Assembly: GCF_001548475.1 (NCBI RefSeq) | Contig: NZ_LRUJ01000002.1 | Location: 62,001-126,000 of the forward strand | DNA: 64,000 nt | Direction: 5' to 3' | Source of the DNA: Bordetella hinzii LMG 13501 | GTDB lineage: Bacteria > Pseudomonadota > Gammaproteobacteria > Burkholderiales > Burkholderiaceae_B | Shown: positions 37,564-47,515 of the stretch, piece after piece | Layout: every line of letters starts with the position of its first letter | Numbering within the stretch: position 1 is the first letter of the stretch | Notes under the pieces: generated by a model | What the model saw: only the letters and a program-made list of their open reading frames with translations | What the model was told of the DNA's origin: nothing | Database searches by the model: none | Position numbers and translations under genes: made by a program

Positions 37564-38666
37564 CGCAATCGCCTCTTTTGCACAGCCGGACTTTCATCGT
37601 GCTGTTGATCGCCGTTTCCCTGGCGTTCCTCTGGCTGCTGTGGCCTTTCTATGGCGCGGTGTTCTGGGGCACCATCCTGGCCATTATCTTCTCCCCCTTG
37701 CACCGCAAGCTGGCGCGGCGCCTGGCGCCGCGCAACAATCTGGCCGCGCTGCTGTCGCTGTTCCTGGTGCTGCTGGTGGTGATCATCCCCTTGATCCTGA
37801 TCACCGGCTCACTGGTGCAGGAGGGCGCCAATCTCTATCAGCGCATCCGTTCGGGCTCCCTGAATTTTGGCGCCTATTTCCAGCAGGTCATGGACGCGAT
37901 GCCGCCCATGGTGCACGACGTGCTGGCGCGCTTCGACCTGGCCGACCTGGGCAGCATCCAGGAAAAGCTGTCGGCCGGCGCCATGCAGCTGAGCCAGTTT
38001 CTGGCCACGCAGCTGGTCAATATCGGGCAGGACACCGCGCAATTCCTGGTGAGCTTCGGTGTCATGCTCTATCTGCTGTTCTTTCTCCTGCGCGACGGGC
38101 CGCGCCTGTCGCGCAGGCTGCGCCGGGCCGCGCCGCTGGACGAGGGCTACAAGCAACACCTGTTCCGCAAGTTCACCACCGTCGTGCGCGCGACGGTCAA
38201 GGGCAATATCGCCGTGGCCGCCGTGCAGGGCGCGCTGGGCGGCATCATCTTCTGGGCGCTGGGCATCCAGGGGGCATTGCTCTGGGGCGTCATCATGGGA
38301 TTCCTGTCCCTGTTGCCCGCCGTGGGCGCCGGCCTGATCTGGGCGCCGGTGGCCGTTTATTTCCTCGTGACGGGCGCCATCTGGCAAGGCGTGGTGCTCA
38401 TCCTCTTCGGCATCCTGGTCATCGGCATGGTCGACAATGTGCTGCGGCCCATCCTGGTGGGCAAGGACACCAAGCTGCCGGACTACGTCATACTCATTTC
38501 GACGCTGGGCGGCATGGCCTTGTTCGGCCTGAACGGCTTTGTCATCGGTCCCCTCATCGCCGCGCTGTTCGTGGCTTGCTGGGACCTGTTTTCGCCGCCG
38601 GATCCCGACGATCTGGCCAAGGACGCCGAGAGCCTGCCGCAGGTGCGCGACCGGGCCAAGTCCTGA
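37560..38666 (+). CDS. AI-2E/PerM-family permease
   Basis: A 368-residue membrane protein with about eight helices, opening FIVLLIAVSLAFLWLLWPF and AVFWGTILAIIFSPLHRKLA, with a central soluble loop and the conserved end LVIGMVDNVLRPILVGKDT plus LFGLNGFVIGPLIAALFVA. The family includes the E. coli AI-2 exporter TqsA and sodium/proton antiporters, so substrate is open. It starts inside the stop of the DUF3053 gene (ATGA). Confidence 0.9.
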   Translation: MTQSPLLHSRTFIVLLIAVSLAFLWLLWPFYGAVFWGTILAIIFSPLHRKLARRLAPRNNLAALLSLFLVLLVVIIPLILITGSLVQEGANLYQRIRSGSLNFGAYFQQVMDAMPPMVHDVLARFDLADLGSIQEKLSAGAMQLSQFLATQLVNIGQDTAQFLVSFGVMLYLLFFLLRDGPRLSRRLRRAAPLDEGYKQHLFRKFTTVVRATVKGNIAVAAVQGALGGIIFWALGIQGALLWGVIMGFLSLLPAVGAGLIWAPVAVYFLVTGAIWQGVVLILFGILVIGMVDNVLRPILVGKDTKLPDYVILISTLGGMALFGLNGFVIGPLIAALFVACWDLFSPPDPDDLAKDAESLPQVRDRAKS

Positions 38667-38692
38667 CACACCCGGTGCCTAGGAGGTTTCGG

Positions 38693-39328
38693 ATGCGCTT
38701 GCCGGGCCGCGTGGCGGCTTTCGATGTAGACGCCCAGAAGGGCTTCACGCCGTTGTGCCCGGATGAGCTGCCGGTGCCGCGCGGCGATGAAATCGTCGCC
38801 GAGCTCAATGCCCAGGCGCGCTTTGCCCGCTGGCGCCTGGGCTCCAAGGATGCACACAGCCCTCACGCCGTCTGGCGCGCGACCACGGACAAACCCATGT
38901 TCACGCCCCTGGATGCGCCGCATGCGGACACGCACTGGAACCTGCATTGCGTGCCGGGCACGACGGGCTTCGAATTGCTGGAGGGCCTGCCGCGGCCGGC
39001 CGACTACGACTTTTTCGTCTGGAAGGGGGTGGAGCCCGATATGCATCCCTACGGAGCCTGTTACCATGATCTGGCCGAGCGCCGATCGACCGGCGTGCTC
39101 GAGTTCCTCAGGAGCCAGGACGTGCAGGCCGTCATCGTCGGCGGCCTGGCGCTCGATTACTGCGTCAAGCGCACGGCGCTGCAGCTGCGCCGCGCGGGCC
39201 TGGAGGTGATCGTCAACCTCGCCGCCTGCCGAGCCATCGCGCCGGACACCGCGCGCCAGACCCTGGAGATGTTCGCCCGCGCCGGCGTGCGCACGCTCGA
39301 ACGCGCGGAGATGCTGCGGCGGCCTTGA
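38693..39328 (+). CDS. Nicotinamidase/isochorismatase-family hydrolase
   Basis: A 211-residue cysteine hydrolase, probably converting nicotinamide to nicotinate for NAD salvage. Catalytic triad candidates: Asp in [11 protein letters not shown], Lys in FVWKGVEPD, and Cys in [15 protein letters not shown]. Metal ligands fit [13 protein letters not shown] strong AGGAGGT site stands 5 bases before the ATG, which overrides a much longer open frame upstream that is only a shadow of the permease gene. It is likely cotranscribed with speG. Confidence 0.85.
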   Translation: MRLPGRVAAFDVDAQKGFTPLCPDELPVPRGDEIVAELNAQARFARWRLGSKDAHSPHAVWRATTDKPMFTPLDAPHADTHWNLHCVPGTTGFELLEGLPRPADYDFFVWKGVEPDMHPYGACYHDLAERRSTGVLEFLRSQDVQAVIVGGLALDYCVKRTALQLRRAGLEVIVNLAACRAIAPDTARQTLEMFARAGVRTLERAEMLRRP

Positions 39329-39347
39329 CGACAACAAGGAGAATGGC

Positions 39348-39929
39348 ATGACAGCCACTGCCAGCGACATCCAGCTGCGGCCGCTCGAACGCGGCGATCT
39401 GCACTTCGTGCACGCGCTGAACAACAACGACGCCATCATGCGCTATTGGTTCGAAGAGCCCTACGAGGCCTACGACGAGCTGATGGCGCTCTACGACAGG
39501 CATATCCACGACCAGTTCGAGCGGCGTTTCATCGTCGAGCGCGAGGCCGGCCAGATGGTGGGACTGGTCGAGCTGGTCGAGATCAACCATATCCACCGTC
39601 GCGCGGAGTTCCAGATCATCATCGCGCCTGGCTTCCAGGGGCATGGCTATGCCAAGGCCGCCACGCGGGTGGCGATCGGCTACGCCTTCCGGGTCCTCAA
39701 CCTGCATAAAGTCTATCTGGTGGTCGACAAGGAGAACCTGGCGGCCGTGCATATCTACCGGGCCTGCGGCTTTTCGGTCGAAGGGGAGCTGCGCGAGGAG
39801 TTCTTCTCCAATGGCCGCTATCGCGATGCCTACCGCATGAGCATTCTGCAGGCCGATTATCTTCGTGCTTATGGCAGTATCCCGGAGCATGCTTCGGTGC
39901 TGCGCGACTGGCTGCCGCCGCCGGCCTAG
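39348..39929 (+). CDS. speG: Spermidine N1-acetyltransferase
   Basis: A 193-residue GNAT enzyme that acetylates spermidine and spermine. The N-terminal polyamine-binding element [20 protein letters not shown] is typical of SpeG, and the acetyl-CoA loop is [18 protein letters not shown], followed by [19 protein letters not shown] with the C-terminal GRYRDAYRM. It begins 19 bases after the nicotinamidase stop with AAGGAGAA as ribosome site. Confidence 0.92.
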   Translation: MTATASDIQLRPLERGDLHFVHALNNNDAIMRYWFEEPYEAYDELMALYDRHIHDQFERRFIVEREAGQMVGLVELVEINHIHRRAEFQIIIAPGFQGHGYAKAATRVAIGYAFRVLNLHKVYLVVDKENLAAVHIYRACGFSVEGELREEFFSNGRYRDAYRMSILQADYLRAYGSIPEHASVLRDWLPPPA

Positions 39930-39992
39930 GCGGCCCACCGGCCGGGCGCTATTGGTATATTGCGCAGTGGGAATTGTCCCCAGGAGAAGAAT

Positions 39993-40370
39993 ATGTGCGT
40001 TGCGCGTTTTGTCGCGGTGTCGATATTGGGATTGGCGGGGATGACGGTGGCTCAGGCGGCTCCGCCCGTGTTCCTCAACCACACCATCATCAATAACATC
40101 CCCAAGAGCGACCGCCCGCAGTTCCAGGAGGCGGTGGCCGCTGCGCTGGATCAGTCGGCCGACGGCCAGACCACCCGCTGGACCAGCACGGCCACGCGCC
40201 GGCAGCCCGCCATCGAGGTGAGCCTGACGCCGCGCCAGACGAGCACGACCTCGAAAGCCAACCGCTGCCGCCAGCTCGAGGCGCGCGTGGCCCAGGGCAC
40301 GGGCAAGGAAGACTGGACGTTCTGGTTCTGCCAGCAGCCCTCGGGCGCCTGGCGCGCCAGCACCAATTAA
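39993..40370 (+). CDS. Secreted protein resembling RT0821/Lpp0805-type surface antigen domain
   Basis: A 125-residue protein with a signal peptide (SILGLAGMTVAQA). The rest resembles the short surface-protein domain seen with 17-kDa antigens: a charged helix EAVAAALDQSADG, TRWTSTATRRQPAIEVSLTP, then CRQLEARVAQG and WFCQQPSGAWRAS, with a Cys pair that could form a disulfide. Match to the family is by pattern only. AGGAGA fixes the ATG at 39993. Its stop overlaps the stop of the convergent diguanylate cyclase gene. Confidence 0.6.
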   Translation: MCVARFVAVSILGLAGMTVAQAAPPVFLNHTIINNIPKSDRPQFQEAVAAALDQSADGQTTRWTSTATRRQPAIEVSLTPRQTSTTSKANRCRQLEARVAQGTGKEDWTFWFCQQPSGAWRASTN

Positions 40371-41725
40371 TCAGCCAGCACGCAGGTATTGCGGCCGCGC
40401 GCCTTGGCCGCATAGAGCGCGCCGTCGGCCCGCTTGAGCAGACGCTGGTAGTCGGGATGGCCGTCGTGGGCGGCCACGCCCACGCTCATGGTCACGCGCC
40501 GCTGTGAGCCGTCCGGCAGGGCCAGCATCCTGCCGGCCAGGCGTTGGCGCAGGTTTTCCGCCACATGCCGCGCCTGGTCGGCATTGGCATCGACCAGCAC
40601 CACCAGAAACTCTTCCCCACCCAGGCGGAAGGTGTAGTCGCCGCCCCGGCTGTACGTCGAAATGAGGGTGGCGACCTGTTGCAGCACGAAGTCGCCGGCA
40701 TCGTGCCCATGCTCGTCGTTGACATTCTTGAAGTAGTCGATGTCGACCATGAGCACCGCCAGCGGCGAGCCGGTCTTGCGCGCATAGGCGACCTCCTTGC
40801 TCATCACCACATGCAGGAATTTCCGGTTGAGCAGATGGGTCAGGGTGTCCCGCCCAGACTCCAGGTGATTGGCCTTTTCGAACAGGATGTCCAGCAGATA
40901 GGCGATCGTCTTGGTGGCGTCGCGCACGGCGTGCAGCAGGCGGATACGGTCCGGCGGCGCCGGATGCTCATCCAGCAGGCGGTCCACTGCCTCGATCTGC
41001 GCGCGCGCGTCCTCGGCCTCTTTGGCGCCCTCGAAAGCATGTTCGGCTTTGTGGATGAACCACAGGCCGAACTCCGATTTGCGCAGCCGCGGCAGGCTCT
41101 GGGCGCTGTCGCCCACCGACAGGCCGAAGAGCAACTGGTTTTCCCAGTCCAGCAGCGCGGCGCGCTGGCGCTCTTTCTCGGTGCCGATGTTCTGGGACAG
41201 GCTCAGCAGCCGGTAGCCTTCCTCGGCACGGGCGTTGCGATCGTGCGAGCTGGCATAGGCCAGCGACATGAGCTCGATGGCGAACAGCATGATTTCGCCC
41301 AGGTAGCTGGACAGGGGCCAGCGCAGCGCGTCCGCGACGCTGGTGTCGTCGGCCAAGGTGGCGCGCATGCGGCGTATCAGCGTCCGCGTGCCCTGCATCA
41401 CCAGGTGGATGGGGATGTCGAGGCGCGCGTGCACCTGGCCCACGCGCTGCTGGAAGGCGACTGCCGCCTCGTAATCATGATGGACGGCGGCGCCGAACAC
41501 CGAGCGCAGCCAGGCCTGCAGGGAAGCATGCAGCTTCTGGTGGACCAACTGGTCGGACAGGAAATACGCGGCCGCTTCGTCGGCCAGCATGCTTTCGTAG
41601 AACGCATCGGCGAGCTCGTGTGCCTGCCGGTCGACGCGCTCATGGGCCAGGGCGAGGATGTCGCTTGAGTACGGCGCGCAGGTTTCCTTCCAGCGCAGCA
41701 CGAACGTATCGATAGGGAGTTTCAA
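40367..41725 (-). CDS. Globin-coupled diguanylate cyclase (BpeGReg-like oxygen sensor)
   Basis: A 452-residue haem-based sensor making cyclic di-GMP in response to oxygen. The globin domain (about residues 1-155) has proximal His99 in RVGQVHARLDIP and distal Tyr43 and Ser68, the residues described for B. pertussis BpeGReg. A helical middle domain follows (about 160-285), then GGDEF at 290-452. The active site is GGEEF at 369-373 and an RxxD inhibitory site (RGGD, 360-363) precedes it, so activity and product feedback are expected. BpeGReg controls biofilm in Bordetella. No partner phosphodiesterase is adjacent. Confidence 0.93.
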   Translation of the reverse strand: MKLPIDTFVLRWKETCAPYSSDILALAHERVDRQAHELADAFYESMLADEAAAYFLSDQLVHQKLHASLQAWLRSVFGAAVHHDYEAAVAFQQRVGQVHARLDIPIHLVMQGTRTLIRRMRATLADDTSVADALRWPLSSYLGEIMLFAIELMSLAYASSHDRNARAEEGYRLLSLSQNIGTEKERQRAALLDWENQLLFGLSVGDSAQSLPRLRKSEFGLWFIHKAEHAFEGAKEAEDARAQIEAVDRLLDEHPAPPDRIRLLHAVRDATKTIAYLLDILFEKANHLESGRDTLTHLLNRKFLHVVMSKEVAYARKTGSPLAVLMVDIDYFKNVNDEHGHDAGDFVLQQVATLISTYSRGGDYTFRLGGEEFLVVLVDANADQARHVAENLRQRLAGRMLALPDGSQRRVTMSVGVAAHDGHPDYQRLLKRADGALYAAKARGRNTCVLAD

Positions 41726-41764
41726 GACGGGGGCGTAGATAAAAGAAGAAAGGCCGCGGCGCGT

Positions 41765-42922
41765 TCAGGCGGCGGCCGGCTGCAGCACCACCCGGTTGCG
41801 GCCGTCGCGCTTGGCCTGGTAGAGCAGGGTGTCGGCGCGCCGCATCCAGAGGGAAACGGTATCGCCGAGTTGTAGCATAGTCAGGCCGGTGCTGGCGGTG
41901 ATCACGTGATCCTCGTCAAGTTCGGCGATGCGGGTCTCGGCCAGCACGCGGCTCAGGCGCTGCGCCAGCAGATAGGCCGCGGACAGTTCGGCCGGCACGA
42001 CGATGGCGAACTCCTCGCCGCCCACCCGGCCCGTCAGCGCGTCATTGCCCGCGCAATCGCGGATCAGGCTGCTGACCACGCGCAGCACATGATCGCCCAC
42101 CGCGTGGCCATAGCGGTCGTTGATGGACTTGAAGTGGTCGATGTCGATGAGCAGCAGCGCGTAGGGCCGCTGCCCGGCCCGCGCGATCAGGGCTTCGAGG
42201 CGCTCGTCCAGGGCGCGCCGGTTCCACAGGCCGGTCAGGCCGTCGAGGTCTCTATCGTCGCGCAGCCGCGCGATCATGTCCGCCAAGCTGGCGGCGAACA
42301 GCAGCAAGGCGAGCACCAGTCCGGTGAGCACCAGCGTCAGCTGCAGGACGAACCAGAACGCCAGGCTGCCGAGGAGCTGGGGCACGAAATAGACGGGCAG
42401 GGCCAGCGTGAGCAGCGTGCGGGCAAAGAAACTCAGCGCGAACAGCGCAAAAACCCAATAGACCGTCTTGTCGATGTGGCTGGCGCGCCGGGCGCCGCGG
42501 ATGCGCCAGGCGGCGGCGCACAGGATGGCGCCGATGCCGAAATTCAGGACATAGCTGCGCGCATCCGCATCGGGCGAGACATAGCAGAAATACGCCACTG
42601 TCATCCAAATGGCCAGGCAGGCAAGCGCCAGGGGGTAGCCCGCGTGCTGGCCGTAGCGCCGCAACAGCCCTTCGGTCATGCAGGCGATGCTCAGCAGATA
42701 GATGGCCGCGGGGATGGTGGCGTTGAGGTCCCGGTCCTGCGGCCATTGCAGGATCTGCATGGCCGCGCCCGCCGCATACAGCAGAAAGGCGCAGGCCAGC
42801 AAGGCGAGATAGGCGCGGCGATCCAGGAACTTCCAGATGCACAAGAAGCTTCCCGAGATGACCAAGGCGATGGCGGGGCTGCCCAAGGTAAGCACCTGGG
42901 TAGCGCTTAGGTTCAGAGTCAC
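41765..42922 (-). CDS. Membrane-bound diguanylate cyclase
   Basis: A 385-residue protein. Residues 1-220 hold six or seven membrane helices (VISGSFLCIWKFL, ALLACAFLLYAAGAAM, VYWVFALFALSFFARTLLTL) with no recognised ligand-binding fold. The GGDEF domain follows: LTGLWNRRALDERL, LLIDIDHFKSINDRYGHAVG, and the active GRVGGEEFAIVV (GGEEF 301-305). I see no RxxD at the expected distance, so product inhibition is probably absent. It is 39 bases upstream of the globin cyclase on the same strand, so the two may be cotranscribed. Confidence 0.92.
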   Translation of the reverse strand: MTLNLSATQVLTLGSPAIALVISGSFLCIWKFLDRRAYLALLACAFLLYAAGAAMQILQWPQDRDLNATIPAAIYLLSIACMTEGLLRRYGQHAGYPLALACLAIWMTVAYFCYVSPDADARSYVLNFGIGAILCAAAWRIRGARRASHIDKTVYWVFALFALSFFARTLLTLALPVYFVPQLLGSLAFWFVLQLTLVLTGLVLALLLFAASLADMIARLRDDRDLDGLTGLWNRRALDERLEALIARAGQRPYALLLIDIDHFKSINDRYGHAVGDHVLRVVSSLIRDCAGNDALTGRVGGEEFAIVVPAELSAAYLLAQRLSRVLAETRIAELDEDHVITASTGLTMLQLGDTVSLWMRRADTLLYQAKRDGRNRVVLQPAAA

Positions 42923-43613
42923 GGCGGCGAGCCAGGGAGAGCGCCACGCGGGGCGTGGCGGGGCTGCGGAAATACTAGGTCTTCGTGATGGCGTCGGCCG
43001 ACAGCTGCCGGCAGGCCCGGTGATCCAGAAACCGCGCGCGCGGCGCGCAAGCCAAGTCCAGCAGAACCAGCGGATTACGATCCATCAACGACTCCCGGGA
43101 GAGATAGGCGAGCTTGCTTGGTGGTGTCAGCCAACCGTGATGCCCAATCTGCCCCGCGACTACGGCGGGAGCGCCGGTGTCCGCAGCAACCGGCAAGGCC
43201 GGCGCGTGACAGGCGGCGCGGGGATTCCCCAGGGCATCGAATGTTTTTTTGTTGGCCGGCTTCGAAATAACGATTTCCCACCGGCGGCAGAAGCGCAGCT
43301 GCTAATCGTAACGCAGTCGCTCCCGGATTTATATAGATGGTTGAAGCCTATATTAAATTTGCTGCTTTTTAAGGTGCGCAGTAAGTAATGTAACCCCTTG
43401 CTTTTGCGTGAAAAATTTCAAAAGTTTCACTCAGGGAGGAAGGCATGAATACCGGCCGCCGATGTTTTCATTTTGGCTCGCAAGATAATGCAATTGTCTG
43501 CATTGAAATGAAAATATGAGAATTAACCGATCATTATTTGAATTGTTATGACGGCATGCGGCGGCGATATCGGGGTTATCCCTGGATGTCGCAAAACTGA
43601 CATCCGCCGTGGC
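42923..43613. other. 691-base mostly non-coding gap, partly AT-rich
   Basis: The left part (to about 43280) is GC-rich and has short overlapping frames on the minus strand that I could not validate, including one of 73 codons at 42975-43196 with a TTG start. From 43320 to 43560 base composition shifts strongly to A+T (TTTATATAGATGG, AAAAATTTCAAAAGTTT), suggesting promoters or an H-NS-type target. A 24-codon frame with a good ribosome site lies at 43445. Confidence 0.55.
43445..43519 (+). CDS. Possible 24-residue peptide
   Basis: ATG at 43445 follows GGGAGGAAGG at ideal spacing, one of the strongest ribosome sites in the window. The frame runs 24 codons to TGA (begins MNTGRRCFHFG, ends CIEMKI) and contains two cysteines. 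Composition is ordinary and no family is recognised. It stands in the AT-rich part of the gap. Without comparison to related genomes this stays speculative. Confidence 0.28.
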   Translation: MNTGRRCFHFGSQDNAIVCIEMKI

Positions 43614-44030
43614 TTATTGCGGCTGCAATTTGCCCAGCACGAAGCCATCGACTTCGGCCAGCCGGCCGCGCCAGAGTGTCGGCTGCAGGCTGATGGGCTC
43701 GCCATCCGTCGTGAAAAAGAGCGCGCCATCCAGATGAATGTAGTTGGGCAAGGGATCGATGGGTTGCGGCTGGCGGAACACATCGCCCAGCTCGGCCAAG
43801 GCGCGTCTGACGGCCTGCCGGTCCGTGGCCGAATCCACCTCGCTGGCGAAGGCATCGGCAAAGCGGTCGAAATAGGCGGCGCCCGAAATGATAGTGCCGC
43901 CCACCAGGATGCCGCCCATCTGCAGCGTCACGCCGATGCCATGCAGGGCGCCGCCGTTGTTCACAAGATTGACGAGAAACTGCAGGAAGGCGTCGGCGTG
44001 CGGCGCGTTGGTGTTGGGCAGGGAGGACAT
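43614..44030 (-). CDS. GvpU-like gas vesicle accessory-family protein, orphan
   Basis: A 138-residue protein whose pattern fits GvpU of Bacillus megaterium: FLQFLVNLVNNGG, VTLQMGGILVGGTIISGAAY, NYIHLDGALFF, and the diagnostic end LWRGRLAEVDGFVLGKL. GvpU is an accessory protein of gas vesicle clusters; no gvpA or other gvp genes are here, so a different role is likely. The start at 44030 has GAGG eight bases upstream; a start at 44042 would add four residues. Confidence 0.72.
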   Translation of the reverse strand: MSSLPNTNAPHADAFLQFLVNLVNNGGALHGIGVTLQMGGILVGGTIISGAAYFDRFADAFASEVDSATDRQAVRRALAELGDVFRQPQPIDPLPNYIHLDGALFFTTDGEPISLQPTLWRGRLAEVDGFVLGKLQPQ

Positions 44031-44157
44031 GCCTGGCCTCATGTGGTTGGAGATGCGCCATTATCGAAGCGCCAGGCCCCGGGCCAATACACCGATCAGA
44101 CAGGGAATTGCCGGCCAGTCCGCGCCGCTCGCGGCGGCTGGCTTCGCCGCCGCGAGC

Positions 44158-44535
44158 TCAGGCAAGCCAGGCCCAGGCGGCCGCCGCGATGGCCAGCCAG
44201 AGCAGCGCGATCATCACGGCGCCTGCCCGGCTGCGCGGTTTGCTGGCCTTGGACTGCATCCAGGCATCGGCCTGCTGGCGCGCCTGCGCCAGCACGTCCC
44301 TGGGCAGCAGGCGCACCGCCAGCCAGATCAGGCAGGGCAGCAGGATGGCGTCATCCAGATAGCCCAGGATCGGAATGAAGTCCGGAATCAGATCGATGGG
44401 ACTCAAGGCATAGGCGACCGCGAACAGGCCGACGGCCTTGGCATACCAGGGCGTGCCGGGATGCTTGACCGCGAACCAGAGCGTCAAGCCGTCGCGCTTG
44501 ATGCTTTTGGCCCAGGCATTGAGGGTGTTGCGCAT
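44158..44535 (-). CDS. YkvA/DUF1232-family membrane protein
   Basis: A 125-residue protein. The DUF1232 core is WYAKAVGLFAVAYALSPIDL continuing to LIPDFIPILGYLDDAILLP, the family signature. A C-terminal hydrophobic helix (AVMIALLWLAIAAAAWAWLA) ends the protein. The start MRNTLNAWAKS is used because residues further upstream look non-coding. Role unknown, though members are thought to be membrane associated. Confidence 0.82.
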   Translation of the reverse strand: MRNTLNAWAKSIKRDGLTLWFAVKHPGTPWYAKAVGLFAVAYALSPIDLIPDFIPILGYLDDAILLPCLIWLAVRLLPRDVLAQARQQADAWMQSKASKPRSRAGAVMIALLWLAIAAAAWAWLA

Positions 44536-44696
44536 GCGATTCCAGGTAGAGGGCGGGCGAGGGAAGCATTGGCCGGGCGCGTCAGCGCTTGCCGACGCTG
44601 TCCAGGCCGAAGCGCGCCGCAAGGGCAGTGCCTATGATAATTGCTCGGCGCCTCCGGGATCGCGGCGCAAAACAAGAGCAAAACCAAAAAGCAAAA

Positions 44697-44730
44697 AAAC
44701 AAAAGGCCCGCAATTGCTTGCGGGCCTTGG
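44697..44730 (-). terminator. Terminator after the CAU tRNA gene
   Basis: On the minus strand AAGGCCCGCAA pairs with TTGCGGGCCTT around GCAA, followed by TTGTTTTTTT, immediately past the tRNA 3' end. Confidence 0.85.
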
Positions 44731-44737
44731 TATTCCT

Positions 44738-44814
44738 TGGTGGCGCATCCCTGATTCGAACAGGGGACCTGCGGATTATGATTCCGTCGCTCTAACCGGC
44801 TGAGCTAATGCGCC
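44738..44814 (-). tRNA. tRNA with anticodon CAU (probably elongator tRNA-Met)
   Basis: Cloverleaf read on the minus strand: acceptor GGCGCAT pairs with ATGCGCC, D arm AGCTCAGCCGGTTAGAGC, anticodon stem CGGA/TCCG with loop ATCATAA (anticodon CAU), T arm with TTCGAAT, encoded CCA at the 3' end. It lacks the unpaired 5' end of an initiator. A lysidine-modified tRNA-Ile2 would also have CAU; the identity elements do not let me exclude it. Confidence 0.93.
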
Positions 44815-44913
44815 ATCTCGCGTTGATCCCGTAAAAAACTGCGTGATCAGCGAAGAACAAAATTCTAGCACAAAGATTTTTGCGTTTGCAAGAACACCGG
44901 CAAAAAGTCCCGT

Positions 44914-46233
<1,320 letters not shown>

Positions 46234-46243
46234 GGCTGGCCTG

Positions 46244-47254
46244 TCAGCGGCGGGCATGAAAGACCGTGAACCAGTCGCGCGCATCCGACCAGTGCCGGAT
46301 GTCCCGGTAGCCGGCCTCTTGCAGCAAGCCCTCGAAACCTTCGATGGTGTACTTGTAGGAGTTCTCGGTGTGGATGGTTTCGCCGGGCGTGAAGTGGCGG
46401 CGCTCGCCGGGCCAGGCTACCCGCACGTCGCGCAAGGCGCGCAGATGCATTTCCACACGTTGTTCGGCCTCGTTGTAGCGCGCGTGATGTTCCCAGTCGC
46501 GGGCGTCGAAATCGCTGCCCAGCACGTGGTTGACGTGGCGCAGCAGGTTGAGGTTGAAGGCGGCGGTCAGGTGCAGGGCATCGTCGTAGGCCAGCTCCAG
46601 GATGTTGCGTTGTTTGACGCGGTCCACGCCAATCAGGAGCTGGGCATCCAGCCCGGCGAGGTTGCGCAGCAAGGCCAGGGCGCGCGCCGGGTCCAGGTTG
46701 CCGATGCTGGAGCCGGGAAAGAACACCAGCCGGCCATCCCTGGGGACCACCGGGGGCAGTTGCAGGCCGGCGCTGAAGTCCTGCTCGATGGGCAGGATGT
46801 CCAGGTCGGGGTGGCCGCGCCTGAGGCGTTGGACGGCCTGGCGGAGATAGTCGGCGGAGATGTCCACCGGCATATAGCATGCCGGTTGCAAGGCCGGCAG
46901 CAGTCTTTCGGCCTTGACGCAATCGCCCGCGCCCAGATCGATGAGGGTGCGCACGGGCCGGGCGCGCGCGGCGATGTCCTGGCCATGCCCGGCCAGGATC
47001 TCCGCTTCGCACCGCGTGGGGTAGTACTCCGGCAGCAGCGTGATCGCGCTGAACAGCGTCGAGCCGAGGGCGTCGTAGAGGTATTTGGGCTCGATGTGGG
47101 CGTTCGGGGCCAGCAGGCCGGCCTCCAGGGCCAGGTGTTCGGCCTGCCTGCCCGCGCGCGCTTGTTCGACCAGGCGCAGGCGGGCTGCGTGAGGCGCCGG
47201 GGCAGCGGCCTGGAGCGGCCGCGCCGGCTGCGGGTGCTTCTGCGGGTGGGCCAT
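46244..47254 (-). CDS. egtD: L-histidine N-alpha-methyltransferase EgtD
   Basis: A 336-residue SAM-dependent enzyme adding three methyl groups to histidine to give hercynine. Motifs: YLYDALGSTLFSAITLLPEY at the start of the catalytic region, SAM loop TLIDLGAGDCVKAERLL, MPVDISADYL, RLVFFPGSSIGNLDP, and substrate-side IHTENSYKYTIEGFEGLL. First gene of the egtD-egtB operon; the pair should make ergothioneine if another enzyme supplies the C-S lyase step. Confidence 0.94.
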   Translation of the reverse strand: MAHPQKHPQPARPLQAAAPAPHAARLRLVEQARAGRQAEHLALEAGLLAPNAHIEPKYLYDALGSTLFSAITLLPEYYPTRCEAEILAGHGQDIAARARPVRTLIDLGAGDCVKAERLLPALQPACYMPVDISADYLRQAVQRLRRGHPDLDILPIEQDFSAGLQLPPVVPRDGRLVFFPGSSIGNLDPARALALLRNLAGLDAQLLIGVDRVKQRNILELAYDDALHLTAAFNLNLLRHVNHVLGSDFDARDWEHHARYNEAEQRVEMHLRALRDVRVAWPGERRHFTPGETIHTENSYKYTIEGFEGLLQEAGYRDIRHWSDARDWFTVFHARR

Positions 47255-47515
47255 GATGGATTCCCTTTGAAGTCGCGCTGGAGTGCCATTGTGGGCGGAG
47301 CGGCCAGGGGACTGTCAATACTAAAGCGCTGATTGCAATGGACTTTTACGAAAAGCCCGGGGTTGCGCAGGCGTAGCATGCTGCAACACGGTCTTGCAGG
47401 GCGCGGGCCTGTCCGGGCCCTGGAAATAAGGCTTTACGGCTGGTTGCCAAACCAGAGGACTGAGGCCGGCGAGAACGACAAAATGAGGGTCAGGTAATGC
47501 CGCCACGGAGGCCAT

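Noticed and set aside
37439-38692. Upstream extension of the nicotinamidase frame by 418 codons
   Set aside because: It lies over the permease gene in another frame; AGGAGGT before the ATG at 38693 sets the true start.
42975-43196. A 73-codon minus-strand frame starting with TTG
   Set aside because: It has no visible ribosome site, competes with other frames of similar length, and matches no family I know. Kept only as a note in the gap entry.
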